Origin: Alphaproteobacteria bacterium | GTDB lineage: Bacteria; Pseudomonadota; Alphaproteobacteria; JAAEOK01 | Direction of reading: 5' to 3' | NCBI GenBank assembly: GCA_024244705.1 | Contig: JAAEOK010000082.1 | Location: 61,037 to 125,036, forward strand | Length of the DNA: 64,000 bases | In this document: one piece after another, positions 17,285 to 26,109 of the stretch | Layout of the letters: each line of letters begins with the position of its first letter | How positions within the stretch are numbered: the first letter of the stretch is position 1 | Notes under the pieces: generated by a model | Told to the model about the DNA's origin: nothing | Database searches by the model: none | Seen by the model: only the letters and a program-made list of their open reading frames with translations | Position numbers and translations under genes: made by a program

Positions 17285-18470
17285 CGCCACTCTCCAGTTG
17301 GCGCGCCGTAAGATCGAGAATGGCGATCGCTTCGTCGATGTGGCTGTCGTCAATGATCAGTGGCGGCAGCAGCCGCACCACGTTGGCGCCGGCGCCGACG
17401 GTCAGCATCTTGTTGTCGCGAAGGCGGGCGACGACATCTGCGCTCGGCACCACGCACTTGAGCCCCAGCATCAGGCCAACGCCCCGCACCTCCTCGAAAA
17501 CCTTGGGATGGTCGGCGACAAGTTCCTCGAGACGTCGATGAAGGCGCTTCGAGGTTTGCCCGACCCGATCGAGGAACCCGGGTTCGAGGACGATGTCGAG
17601 AACCGCGTTGGCCACCGCCATCGCCAGCGGGTTGCCGCCATAGGTCGAGCCGTGGGCACCCGGCCGCATGCCGACCGCCGCCGCTTCGGTGGCCAGGCAG
17701 GCGCCGACCGGGAAGCCGCCGCCGATGCCCTTCGCCACAGCCATGATGTCGGGCGCGATGCCGGCCTGCTCATAGTAAAAGAAAGACCCGGAACGGCCCA
17801 TGCCGCATTGGATTTCATCGAGCATCAACAACAGGCCGAACTCGTCGGCGACCGCCCGCAGGCCGCGCATGTAGTCGATTGTCGCCGGCGTGATGCCGCC
17901 CTCGCCCTGGATCGGTTCGATCAGGATCGCCGCCGTTTCATCGGTGATCGTCGCTCTCATTTCATTGAGATTGTTGAACGCGACGTGATCGAATCCTTCG
18001 ACATCGGGACCGAAACCGTCGGTCAGCTTGTCCTGGCCGCCGGCCGCGATCGTCGTCAAGGTCCGGCCATGGAAAGACTCGGTTGCACAGATGATCCTAA
18101 ATTTGTCCGGGTTGCCGGTTTCGTCGTGGTATTTGCGGATCATCTTGATACCGCATTCGACCGCCTCCGCACCCGAATTGCAGAAAAACGCAGTGTCGGC
18201 GAACGTCGCCGCGACCAGGCGCTCGGCCATCCGCTCCTGATCGGGGATCTGGAAGATGTTCGAGCAATGCCAGATCTTCTCGCCTTGGCGCTTCAGCGCT
18301 TCGACGAGATGGGGATGGGCGTGGCCGAGGCAATTGACGGCGATGCCGGCCATGAAATCGAGGTAGCGGGTGCCGTCGGCGGTAAAGGCATGCGCGCCTT
18401 CGCCGCGTTCGAATGCTATCGCACAACGGTTGTAGTTGGGCATCAGAGCTGGAATCACGGTTGCCTCCAT
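17277..18470 (-). CDS. argD: Acetylornithine aminotransferase
   Basis: A PLP-dependent class III aminotransferase of 397 residues. The pyridoxal lysine lies in [14 protein letters not shown], with [14 protein letters not shown] just before it (Asp binding the pyridine nitrogen) and [10 protein letters not shown] after it. It makes N-acetylornithine from the semialdehyde and may also act in diaminopimelate synthesis. The start chosen is ATG at 18468-18470 ([15 protein letters not shown]), the usual N-terminus. The open frame five codons further is not needed. First gene of the argD-argF-hslO unit. Confidence 0.95.
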   Translation of the reverse strand: MEATVIPALMPNYNRCAIAFERGEGAHAFTADGTRYLDFMAGIAVNCLGHAHPHLVEALKRQGEKIWHCSNIFQIPDQERMAERLVAATFADTAFFCNSGAEAVECGIKMIRKYHDETGNPDKFRIICATESFHGRTLTTIAAGGQDKLTDGFGPDVEGFDHVAFNNLNEMRATITDETAAILIEPIQGEGGITPATIDYMRGLRAVADEFGLLLMLDEIQCGMGRSGSFFYYEQAGIAPDIMAVAKGIGGGFPVGACLATEAAAVGMRPGAHGSTYGGNPLAMAVANAVLDIVLEPGFLDRVGQTSKRLHRRLEELVADHPKVFEEVRGVGLMLGLKCVVPSADVVARLRDNKMLTVGAGANVVRLLPPLIIDDSHIDEAIAILDLTARQLESGDG

Positions 18471-18566
18471 CGCGCGCGCCCGCACGTTTCTTAGCCTAAG
18501 GTCTGCGGAAAGCCGGGAGTATCTTCACCGGCCCCGTCGCTGTCAACGACGGTCGACGGAGTATGC

Positions 18567-19373
18567 TCAGGGCTTCAGGTGATAGCCGGTGGCGAACATG
18601 CGCAGGGTGATCAGCCACAACACGACGTTGACGACGAACACGACCACCATGCCCGTAATCAGGGAAACGTCGGCGTGTCCGATGAAACCGTAGCGAACCC
18701 CATCGATCATGTAGAAGAACGGGTTGAGCTGGGCGATGATGCGGCCCGCTTCGGGCAATCTCTCGATCGAATAGAAAGTCCCCGACAGGAAGGAAAGCGG
18801 CGTTATGACAAAGTTCGTCACCGCGGCGATGTGATCGAACTTCTCGGACCAGATGCCGCCGATCATGCCGAGAAGCGACAGCATCAGCGAACCCATGACG
18901 GCATGATAGACGACGAAGAAGGGGTCGTGGATGCGGATCGGGACGAATACCCACATCGCCAAGCCGACGCTGAGGCCGACGATGACGCCACGGGTCGCGC
19001 CGCCGAGCGCAAAGCCGAAGGTGAGCTCGTTGGCGCTGAGCGGCGGCATCAGCACGTCGACGATATTGCCCTGGACCTTGGCGATAACGATCGAGGACGA
19101 GGTATTGGCGAAGGCGTTCTGAACCATGGCCATGACGATCAATCCGGGGGCCAGGAATTCGATGAAGGGAACGCCGCCCATGACATCGACGGCGCGACCT
19201 AGGGCCAACGCGAAAACCGCCAGAAACATCAACGTGGTCGCCACCGGGGCGATGATCGTCTGGGTATAGACATTGAGGAATCGGCGCACCTCCTTGATGT
19301 AGAGGGTCCAAACGCCGAGCCAATTTACGACCCCGAAGCGCCGCGCGGTGGGCATTCCGTAATTGATGGCCAT
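18567..19373 (-). CDS. ABC-2 type transporter permease, no adjacent ATPase
   Basis: A 268-residue protein with about six membrane helices and the ABC-2 export-permease fold, for example NPFFYMIDGVRYGFIG near residue 215, the hallmark of NodJ/YadH-type permeases. The start ATG at 19371-19373 has AAGGAAG seven bases upstream. YadH-type permeases normally pair with a YadG-type ATPase encoded next door. Here the flanks are argD and recX, so the partner must be elsewhere. The exported substrate is unknown. Confidence 0.86.
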   Translation of the reverse strand: MAINYGMPTARRFGVVNWLGVWTLYIKEVRRFLNVYTQTIIAPVATTLMFLAVFALALGRAVDVMGGVPFIEFLAPGLIVMAMVQNAFANTSSSIVIAKVQGNIVDVLMPPLSANELTFGFALGGATRGVIVGLSVGLAMWVFVPIRIHDPFFVVYHAVMGSLMLSLLGMIGGIWSEKFDHIAAVTNFVITPLSFLSGTFYSIERLPEAGRIIAQLNPFFYMIDGVRYGFIGHADVSLITGMVVVFVVNVVLWLITLRMFATGYHLKP

Positions 19374-19475
19374 ATCGAAACTTCCTTTGCCAATTGCCGC
19401 ACCTTTAGCCCGCGCCGCGGGAGGCCACAAGGGGTGCGCTTTGCGACCGCCGGCCGGCCGTGCGAGTGTGCCGGC

Positions 19476-20063
19476 ATGACCGAGCCGGAGAAACAACCGA
19501 AACAGCGACGTCGGCGCGTTCCGCGGCGGGCGACGGCCGATCGGCTGGAACGCGCGGCGCTCCATTACCTCGAGCGGTATGCCAGCTCGGCCGCCAATCT
19601 GCGCCGGGTGTTGCTGGCCCGGGTCGACCGCTCGGCGCGGTTCCACGGCACCGATCGCGAGACCGGCGCCGGCTGGGTCGAGGACATCATCGCCCGCTAT
19701 CTCCACGCCGGCCTGCTGGATGATCGCGCTTATGCCGATTTGCGCGCCGCACGGCTGTCGGCTCGTGGCTATGGCCGCAAACGCATTGCCTACAGCTTGC
19801 GCCAGAAGGGTGTCGACCAGGATACCATCGCCGGCGCCCTCGAACGATTGGCCCGCGACGAGGCCGATCCCGACCTGATGGCCGCAATCCGCTATGCCCG
19901 GCGCCGCAATCTTGGCCCATTCCGCAGGCGCGAGCGGGCGGAACGCCGCGAAAAGGATTTGGCCGCCCTGGCCCGGGTCGGATTCAATTATGATGTGGCG
20001 CGTCGGGTCATCGACGCCGGGGACGTGGACGACTTGGAAATGCAGGCCCGGGACGGCAGCTAA
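19476..20063 (+). CDS. recX: RecX family regulatory protein
   Basis: A 195-residue, Arg-rich helical protein. Three-helix repeats typical of RecX are visible, including LHYLERYASSAANLRRVLLAR, YLHAGLLDDRAYADLRAARLS and GYGRKRIAYSLRQKGVD. RecX limits RecA filaments during repair. The start chosen is ATG at 19476 (MTEPEKQPKQ), after which the basic N-terminus begins. recA is not adjacent, which is common in Alphaproteobacteria. The upstream ABC permease gene is divergent. Confidence 0.85.
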   Translation: MTEPEKQPKQRRRRVPRRATADRLERAALHYLERYASSAANLRRVLLARVDRSARFHGTDRETGAGWVEDIIARYLHAGLLDDRAYADLRAARLSARGYGRKRIAYSLRQKGVDQDTIAGALERLARDEADPDLMAAIRYARRRNLGPFRRRERAERREKDLAALARVGFNYDVARRVIDAGDVDDLEMQARDGS

Positions 20064-20128
20064 TTCAACCAGCCGTGCGCGCTCAATTGTAGATGCCCGC
20101 GACGCCGGATCGTGTTATCCGAAACATC

Positions 20129-20746
20129 ATGATGACACTCGAGCTGTATCTGGCATTCGTCGTCGCGACCGCGATCCTGATGCTGATTCCGGGACCGAAT
20201 GTCGCGGTGATCGCCGCGCACAGCATCGGCCACGGTACCCGCTACGGCCTGTTGACGGTCGCCGGTTCCTGTTCGGCGATGGTTATCCAGCTCACGCTGA
20301 CCGTTCTCGGCATGGCGGCGGTGCTGGCGGCGGCGTCGGAATGGTTCGAATGGCTGCGCTGGGCCGGAATCGCCTACCTCATCTTCCTCGGCATCCGATA
20401 CTGGCGCATGGCGCCGCCAGATGCCAACGGCACCGAGCGAGCCGCGGTATCACCGGATCACATTTTCTGGCGCGGCTTCTGGGTTTCGGCCGCCAACCCC
20501 AAGACGTTGATGTTCTATGGCGCCTTCTTTCCTCAATTTATCGCACCCGGCGGCAACGTCAGCGGCCAATTGATCGTTCTGGCCGTTACCTTTCTGGCCG
20601 TCGCGGCGGTTCTTGATTCGGCCTGGGCGGTGTTTGCCGGCTCGGCACAGCGGCTGTTGGCGGATCGGGCGCGCCTGCGCGGCCGCCTCACGGGCACCTT
20701 CCTCATTGGCGCCGCGCTTGGATTGGCCTTGGCGCGAAAATCCTGA
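20129..20746 (+). CDS. LysE/RhtB family amino-acid exporter
   Basis: A 205-residue membrane protein with about six helices. The family signature MLIPGPNVAVI lies near residue 18, and SAANPKTLMFYGAFFPQF lies in the middle. These proteins export amino acids or homoserine-lactone-like molecules; the substrate cannot be told from sequence. ATG occurs at 20129 and again at 20132; the open frame extends 12 codons further upstream without family similarity. It stands alone between recX and a small convergent gene. Confidence 0.9.
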   Translation: MMTLELYLAFVVATAILMLIPGPNVAVIAAHSIGHGTRYGLLTVAGSCSAMVIQLTLTVLGMAAVLAAASEWFEWLRWAGIAYLIFLGIRYWRMAPPDANGTERAAVSPDHIFWRGFWVSAANPKTLMFYGAFFPQFIAPGGNVSGQLIVLAVTFLAVAAVLDSAWAVFAGSAQRLLADRARLRGRLTGTFLIGAALGLALARKS

Positions 20747-20793
20747 CCGCGGGCCGAACCCCGCGCCAGGGGTGCGTCGACAGGGACGCGTCC

Positions 20794-21012
20794 TTAACGC
20801 ACTTCGTCGTCGTAGCCGCGCTTATGGCTGTAGAAGACCAGCCACATCAGCCCGGCGCCGAGCCCAACCGTCGCAACGACACCGGCGATCAACGCGACGA
20901 TACCGGCGCGGCTCATCTCGACGTCGCCCAACTGCCACCACATATAGGCGCCGATGGCCGCGGCCAACACGAGCAAACCGAGCATGACAACAACGAGAAC
21001 AATGTGACGCAT
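20794..21012 (-). CDS. Small two-helix membrane protein, hypothetical
   Basis: A 72-residue protein with two predicted membrane helices (about residues 4-24 and 36-61). A cytoplasmic tail, YSHKRGYDDEVR, follows. I do not recognise a named family; small proteins ending in a similar Tyr-Asp-Asp tail seem to occur in related Alphaproteobacteria, but that is from memory. It is encoded alone on this strand, between the exporter and the ArsC-like gene. Codon use looks like that of its neighbours. Confidence 0.6.
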   Translation of the reverse strand: MRHIVLVVVMLGLLVLAAAIGAYMWWQLGDVEMSRAGIVALIAGVVATVGLGAGLMWLVFYSHKRGYDDEVR

Positions 21013-21092
21013 CGAGAAATCGCTCGTATTAACCTGGGCCGCCGAATGAAATAAGCTGCGTCCCGGTCGGTTGAAAGACAGAGGGGGAATCT

Positions 21093-21440
21093 ATGCCTGT
21101 GACAATTTACCACAACCCGCGCTGCAGCAAGTCGCGTCAAGCACTCCAATTGCTCGAGGATCGGTCCATCGAGCCCGAAATCATAGAGTACCTGAAGACG
21201 CCGCCGACCGTTGCCGAGCTGCGCCGCGTCCTCGATCTCCTAGGAATGGCCCCACGCGAGCTGATGCGCACCAAGGAGGCGGCCTATAAGGAAGCCGGCC
21301 TTGACGATCCATCGCTCGACGACGCGGCGCTGATCGCGGCAATGGTGGCCCACCCGATCCTGATCGAGCGGCCGATCGCAATCAGCGGCGACCGCGCCGC
21401 GCTCGGCCGTCCGCCCGAAAACGTTCTCGATATTCTCTGA
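21093..21440 (+). CDS. arsC: ArsC family arsenate reductase (glutaredoxin type)
   Basis: A 115-residue thioredoxin-fold protein. It begins TIYHNPRCSKSRQA with the catalytic Cys11. RPI near residue 92 carries the conserved Arg that helps bind arsenate in ArsC. The length matches ArsC (about 115-140). No other ars genes are present, so the cellular role may be general redox rather than arsenic resistance. It is followed 11 bases later by the MaoC-like gene, suggesting one transcript. Confidence 0.85.
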   Translation: MPVTIYHNPRCSKSRQALQLLEDRSIEPEIIEYLKTPPTVAELRRVLDLLGMAPRELMRTKEAAYKEAGLDDPSLDDAALIAAMVAHPILIERPIAISGDRAALGRPPENVLDIL

Positions 21441-21451
21441 ATCGATCTCTC

Positions 21452-21925
21452 ATGCACGATCTTTACCTCGACGACTTCGCCGTCGGCGACCGGTTTGTCA
21501 CCGCGGGCGCCACCGTTACCGAATCGCAGATTCTCGATTTCGGCCTGCAGTGGGACCCTCAGCACTTCCACATCGACGTCGAATCGGCCAAGCAGCACGA
21601 GATGGGCGGCCTGCTCGCCAGCGGCCTGCACACGCTTTGCCTCACCTTCCGGCTGTTCGTCGTATCGGGCGTGCTCGCGGCCTGCAACATTACCGGCGGC
21701 GGGGTCGACAATCTGCGCTGGCTGCGGCCGGTGCGGCCCGGCGACACGTTGCGCGTCAACTCAGAAGTGACGTCCGTGCGCGGCTCCCGATCGAAACCGG
21801 ACCGCGGCACCTTGACCATGCACTATACGACCATCAATCAGCGCAACGAACCGGTGCTGGAATTGGACCTCATCCATATCGTGCGCCGCCGCCCCGACGG
21901 AAAAACGGATCAGATCGCTGGATAG
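21452..21925 (+). CDS. MaoC family acyl dehydratase (hot-dog fold)
   Basis: A 157-residue hot-dog protein of the MaoC/(R)-hydratase group. The catalytic Asp/His segment is WDPQHFHIDVESAKQHEMGG near residues 30-50, followed by LLASGLHT. Such enzymes hydrate trans-2-enoyl-CoA to (R)-3-hydroxyacyl-CoA or dehydrate similar thioesters. Single-domain copies like this one often serve side pathways, so the substrate is open. The 3' end overlaps the convergent BtuF-like gene by 16 bases. Confidence 0.87.
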   Translation: MHDLYLDDFAVGDRFVTAGATVTESQILDFGLQWDPQHFHIDVESAKQHEMGGLLASGLHTLCLTFRLFVVSGVLAACNITGGGVDNLRWLRPVRPGDTLRVNSEVTSVRGSRSKPDRGTLTMHYTTINQRNEPVLELDLIHIVRRRPDGKTDQIAG

Positions 21926-22842
21926 GCGCGCCAGCCGATCTCCCGGTGACCGAAGCGGAACGCGCCGGGATGAAAAATCTCGGCCAAGATCTCAAGTGAT
22001 TCGACGAGGCGCGGACCGGGCCGGTTGAAATATTGGTTGCCGTCGGTGAGGTAGACGTCGCCATTGCGGACCGCCCGCAGATCGCGCCATCCCGGGCGGG
22101 CGGTGAGCGCCGGCATCTCCACCATGCTGCGGGCAATATCGAAGCCGCACGGCATGACCAGGACAATATCGGGATCGCCGGCGGCCAGTTGGTTGAATTC
22201 AAGCCACGGCGAATGTCGGCCGGCGGCGCCAAACATGTTTTCGCCGCCGGCCGACGCGACCAGTTCCGGCATCCAATTTCCGGCCGCCATCAGCGGATCG
22301 ATCCACTCGACGCAGGCGATCCGCGGCCGCCGCGCCAGCCGCCCTGCGGAACGCGCAACGGCGTCCATGCGCGCGCGCAGCTTGGCGACCAAGTCTCGGC
22401 CCTCTTTCAGCCGCCCGACCGCCATCGCGACGCGGCCAATATCGGCCCACACATCATCCAGGCAGTCGGGTTGGAGCGACACGATCTCGGCGTCGATCCC
22501 GGTCAGGCCGCCAACCGCGGCGGCGACATCCTCGGGGGTGACGGCGCACACTTCGCATTGGGTCTGGGTCAGTATGACATCGGCTCGGAGCGCCTTCAGC
22601 GCCGCGCCGTCGACGCGATAGACCGACAAGGCTTGCGCCACCAATTGCCTGACCGAACGGTCGATGGTGCGGCTGTCGGCCTCGGTATCGATGATCGGGG
22701 CCGAGCAGGCGGGCAGGTCGCGCACCCAGTCGGGGTGGTCACATTCGTGGGAGCGCCCGACCAGCTCGGCGGGGCCGAGACCGAGGGCGGCCGCTATTTC
22801 GGTGGCGCTCGACAGCAACGAAACGACGCGCGGTCCGGTCAT
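21910..22842 (-). CDS. BtuF-like cobalamin-binding protein without signal peptide
   Basis: A 310-residue protein with two periplasmic-binding-type lobes. It shows VVSLLSSATEIAAALGLG at the N-terminus, LVGRSHECDHP, and GNWMPELVASAGG. This is the cobalamin-binding BtuF-like family that lacks a secretion signal, so it may be cytoplasmic and handle corrinoids inside the cell rather than import them. No BtuCD genes are adjacent. ATG at 22840-22842 is preferred (MTGPRVVSLL); an ATG four codons upstream is possible. The corrinoid methyltransferase locus at the left of the window gives a possible use for cobalamin. Confidence 0.85.
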   Translation of the reverse strand: MTGPRVVSLLSSATEIAAALGLGPAELVGRSHECDHPDWVRDLPACSAPIIDTEADSRTIDRSVRQLVAQALSVYRVDGAALKALRADVILTQTQCEVCAVTPEDVAAAVGGLTGIDAEIVSLQPDCLDDVWADIGRVAMAVGRLKEGRDLVAKLRARMDAVARSAGRLARRPRIACVEWIDPLMAAGNWMPELVASAGGENMFGAAGRHSPWLEFNQLAAGDPDIVLVMPCGFDIARSMVEMPALTARPGWRDLRAVRNGDVYLTDGNQYFNRPGPRLVESLEILAEIFHPGAFRFGHREIGWRAYPAI

Positions 22843-22990
22843 CGCGCGGTCCACGGGATATTCCCCGACAAGCGAAGGACGAGAGGCGCTCTTCGTTGGC
22901 GGCCGTCGCCGGTTGTCAACATTGCGCTCCCACCAAGCATTTCGGAGTATCCTTTGAGGCGATTATACTCGGCCTCGTCGGGAGAACTAC

Positions 22991-23467
22991 ATGACAGCCC
23001 ACGCCTTCGAATTTACCGCGATCAGCGGAGACCGGCTCCCCCTTTCGGCATTTGCCGTCACGGCCGTTTTGGTCGTCAACACGGCCTCGGAATGCGGCTA
23101 CACGCCGCAATACGCAGACCTACAGAAATTGGCCGATAGCTATGGCACCGCCGGGCTTGTCGTGCTCGGCGTGCCGTCGAACGATTTCGGCGCCCAGGAA
23201 CCGGGCGACGAAGCGGCAATCCGCGCGTTCTGTAGCGACCGCTACGGGATCGCGTTTCCGATGACGGAAAAAGTCGCCGTCATCGGTGTCGAGGCGCACC
23301 CGCTTTATCGCTGGATTGCGGAGACCCTCGGTGAGGACCATGCGCCGCGGTGGAACTTTCACAAATACCTGATCGGCCCGGACGGCGAATTGGTCGGTGC
23401 CTGGCCGTCCGCGGTGAAGCCGTTGGCGCCCGAGATTACGGCAGCGGTTGAAGACGTTCTCGGCTAA
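22991..23467 (+). CDS. Glutathione peroxidase family protein
   Basis: A 158-residue thiol peroxidase of the BtuE/Gpx family. The peroxidatic Cys35 lies in NTASECGYTPQY. The second active-site motif appears as VPSNDFGAQEPG, with Gln retained and Asp for the usual Gln after Asn. The third motif is WNFHKYLI. It is a Cys enzyme, with no selenocysteine codon. It reduces hydroperoxides, probably with thioredoxin or glutathione. The divergent neighbour is the BtuF-like gene. The glycosyltransferase frame may start within its last codons. Confidence 0.92.
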   Translation: MTAHAFEFTAISGDRLPLSAFAVTAVLVVNTASECGYTPQYADLQKLADSYGTAGLVVLGVPSNDFGAQEPGDEAAIRAFCSDRYGIAFPMTEKVAVIGVEAHPLYRWIAETLGEDHAPRWNFHKYLIGPDGELVGAWPSAVKPLAPEITAAVEDVLG

Positions 23468-25238
23468 CGGTCCCAATCCTTTGCCCGCTTCATCCGACAC
23501 CGGCGCCGTGCGCGACTTTCTTGACGCGGTCATCGCCGGCGCTTGGCCGCCGACGGCGAACACCGATCCCGACGACGCGGCGTGGACCGCATTCGAAGCC
23601 GTGCTGGAAGAAACCGGCCGGGAGATTTCGTGGCCGCCGGGGCTCATCGCGCGGCCATCGCCGGCGGCGGCACCGATCTGGCATCGCGACCGCCTGCGCG
23701 ACCCGCGATTGCGCCAGGATGGCCCCGCGAACGGGGTGCGCGCCGCCTATCACGCCCGCTGGTTGGCCCATTTGCTTGTTCCGGAGGAGCCGGGATACCG
23801 GCCACCGGTAAGTGTTGTCGTCCCGGTCTACAACCGCGCCCGGTCGGCCAGCCAGGCGGTCGCGTCGTGCCTCGCCCAAAGCTATGGCCCGGTGGAGATC
23901 ATCGTCGTCGACGACGGCTCGACCGACGACTTGGGGTCCGTCCTGTCGACCTATGGTGATCGCATCCGCATCATTACGCAGGACAATCGGGGTGTCGGCG
24001 CCGCGCGCAATGCGGGGATCGCGGCCGCAACCGGCGATTACATACATTTTCTCGATTCCGATGACGTTCTCCACCCCGACTGCCTGACCCGCAAGATCGC
24101 CGCTCTCGCCGCCGTTCCCGATGCCGACCTCTGCTTTCACCGGCTGATCGAAATCGGACCACGCGGGCTTCGCTTCTCCTCGATGCGCCAAGCGCCGCCC
24201 GACGGCGGGCCCGCCTGCCCGACCACGAACCTAATGGCCGCGGTCGCGCGCCGCATGCCGTTTCCGCCGAGCGCAATGATGATGGCGCGGTGGCAGGCGC
24301 TGGCGGCACCCGGATTCGACGAGGATATCCGCCTCGGCGAGGATCACCGCTATTTGTTCACCCTGGCCAGGCGGGGGGTCAAGGCGTGCGGGCTTCGTGA
24401 TCGGCTGACGCTGAAACGGGAAAGCCGGGACAGCCTGTCGGTCGACGAAGCGCGGAACGTGCCCAGCCTGCGACTGGCACGCCTGCGCACGCTGGTCGAT
24501 ATCTTCGAGACCCCGGCCGAATGGCGCTATCTGCCGGCGGTGCTCAGGCCGGGTTCGATCGCCACCATTCTGTGGACGCTCGGTTTTCCGGCCGCGGATC
24601 GCGCTCATGACAGCCTGTGCCGCCGCCTCCTCGAGGCGGCCGCGACCTATGGCGACGGCGAGACCCGCGACGGCCGGTCGCCGCTGATCGTTCTCCACCT
24701 CCTGCACATCGCGGCCGGCGGCCGGCGGGTGTCGAAGCGGGGCCGGTTTCGCGAAGGCACGTTCAATGCCGTTTTGGTCGACGCGCTGCACCAGGCGATC
24801 GCTGGCGCGGCGCCGTTGGCCGAATCGGACCTAACCTACTGGCGCGATGCGCGGGTTTCACGGTCGCCCGAGAACGGCGCGCTCGCGCTCGTCGCGGACG
24901 AGCGGATCGCGCTCGGCTCCGATGAAGCGCCCCACTTGTTGACCGAGGCGATCCGGGCCTGGAGTGTCGAATCCGGCCCCCGGCGATGGACAATCATGTG
25001 CCGCCTCGCGCCGCGATATGGCCTCGTTCGCGGTATCGCTTTGACCGACCGGGTTGCCGCCCTGACCGCACCAGACCGGGTGTTGGGCCGAGTGCTGACC
25101 GGGTCGGCCGTGGCCCGCGACGCGACGGCGCGGTTCTTCCGCGTCCCGTTCCGTCTGGCTCGTGTGGCGATTCGTCGCATTCGATCGGCTTGGCAGCGCG
25201 AGAGGACCCTGCGCGACGCCGGATTTCCGCCAATCTGA
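23448..25238 (+). CDS. Family 2 glycosyltransferase with long C-terminal extension
   Basis: Up to 596 residues. The GT-A domain begins at SVVVPVYNRARSASQAV (about residue 122). It has VVDDGSTDDLGS, the metal-binding LDSDD near residue 203 and GEDHRYLF near 300. A helical Arg-rich tail of about 270 residues follows and I do not recognise it. No membrane helix is obvious. The open frame starts with TTG at 23448, overlapping the peroxidase gene by 20 bases. TTG at 23481 and GTG at 23508 are alternatives, so the start is uncertain. No other polysaccharide genes lie nearby. Confidence 0.82.
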   Translation: MKTFSANGPNPLPASSDTGAVRDFLDAVIAGAWPPTANTDPDDAAWTAFEAVLEETGREISWPPGLIARPSPAAAPIWHRDRLRDPRLRQDGPANGVRAAYHARWLAHLLVPEEPGYRPPVSVVVPVYNRARSASQAVASCLAQSYGPVEIIVVDDGSTDDLGSVLSTYGDRIRIITQDNRGVGAARNAGIAAATGDYIHFLDSDDVLHPDCLTRKIAALAAVPDADLCFHRLIEIGPRGLRFSSMRQAPPDGGPACPTTNLMAAVARRMPFPPSAMMMARWQALAAPGFDEDIRLGEDHRYLFTLARRGVKACGLRDRLTLKRESRDSLSVDEARNVPSLRLARLRTLVDIFETPAEWRYLPAVLRPGSIATILWTLGFPAADRAHDSLCRRLLEAAATYGDGETRDGRSPLIVLHLLHIAAGGRRVSKRGRFREGTFNAVLVDALHQAIAGAAPLAESDLTYWRDARVSRSPENGALALVADERIALGSDEAPHLLTEAIRAWSVESGPRRWTIMCRLAPRYGLVRGIALTDRVAALTAPDRVLGRVLTGSAVARDATARFFRVPFRLARVAIRRIRSAWQRERTLRDAGFPPI

Positions 25239-25358
25239 CCGACCCTTCCGCAATGGGCCGAGCGACCGGAAATTTGGTCACAAAAATGTCAGTGGACCGG
25301 TCGTCTTGTTCGACTAAGTCATCCCCGACGAGCGATACCCGGGGAGGGATTGAGAGCG

Positions 25359-25835
25359 ATGATTGGCCGCATTGCCAGTGTTTCCGGTCTAACTATTGCG
25401 TTGTGGGGCCTGCTCATGTCGAGCGGCAACGCGGCCTCGCCGATTGCCAAGACCGAGCTCGATTGCCTTGCCCTCAACGTCTATTGGGAAGCGCGATCGG
25501 AACCGCCGACGGGACAGCTCGCGGTGGCCCATCTGACCCTGAACAGAGTCGCGGCGCGTCAATTTCCCGACAGCATCTGCGATGTGGTTCGCGACGGCGC
25601 GGATAGCGGCAAACCCTACTGCCAATTCTCGTGGATCTGTGACGGTGCGCCGGACAATCCGACCGAGGCCAAGGCGTGGCGGGTCGCGCACCAATATGCC
25701 CAAAAGGCGTTGGCCGGCGAGACCCGGGACCCGACGGACGGCGCCCTGTTCTTCCACCTGACCGAGGTACGGCCCAAATGGGCGTCGCGCCTCGATTTTA
25801 CGCGCCGCATCGGCGCCCATCTCTTCTACAAATAG
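25359..25835 (+). CDS. Cell wall hydrolase, SleB-like (Hydrolase_2)
   Basis: A 158-residue exported protein. A signal peptide covers about residues 1-27. The SleB-type lytic domain follows, with CLALNVYWEARSEPPTGQLA (likely catalytic Glu), VAHLTLNRV, ICDVV and YCQFSW. The family cleaves peptidoglycan glycan strands. The start chosen is ATG at 25359 with GGGAGGG ten bases upstream; a TTG three codons earlier is less likely. The protein is short and has no separate binding domain. Confidence 0.88.
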   Translation: MIGRIASVSGLTIALWGLLMSSGNAASPIAKTELDCLALNVYWEARSEPPTGQLAVAHLTLNRVAARQFPDSICDVVRDGADSGKPYCQFSWICDGAPDNPTEAKAWRVAHQYAQKALAGETRDPTDGALFFHLTEVRPKWASRLDFTRRIGAHLFYK

Positions 25836-25850
25836 AGCCTTCCCCGCCGG

Positions 25851-25946
25851 TTACGAAATAACCTGCGAGAAGACGACGAAGAGGCCGGCGACCACGATAT
25901 ACAGGCCTATGTTGTGGTACATCCGAGCATTCCTTCGATTGCCCAT
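25851..25946 (-). CDS. Candidate very small single-helix membrane peptide
   Basis: An open frame of 31 codons (from ATG at 25944-25946). An internal ATG at 25920-25922 gives 23 residues, MYHNIGLYIVVAGLFVVFSQ plus three more. The internal start has AAGGA eight bases upstream. The translation is a single clean membrane helix, in contrast to the Arg/Pro-rich text of random frames in this genome. It fills most of the gap between the cell wall hydrolase and glsA, on the opposite strand. I cannot name it. It could be chance, but helix quality and ribosome-binding site support it. Confidence 0.4.
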   Translation of the reverse strand: MGNRRNARMYHNIGLYIVVAGLFVVFSQVIS

Positions 25947-26109
25947 TTCCACTCAGTTTAAGTCGTTTCATCGCGCCCGGATGTGACCGAACGCACAATC
26001 GGCGAACCGGGCGACGCTCGATTTCAACGGCGGCCGCAATCTATACTGGCGGCGGCCTTTCCCCTCGACGGCAGCGGAACGGGGGCGTGAGGCCGGGGAG
26101 AATCGGTCG

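Noticed and set aside
15881..17311. 476-codon open frame on the plus strand across hslO and argF
   Set aside because: It is antisense to two well-conserved genes, is rich in Arg/His/Asp without any domain, and arises from the GC-biased third positions of the real genes.
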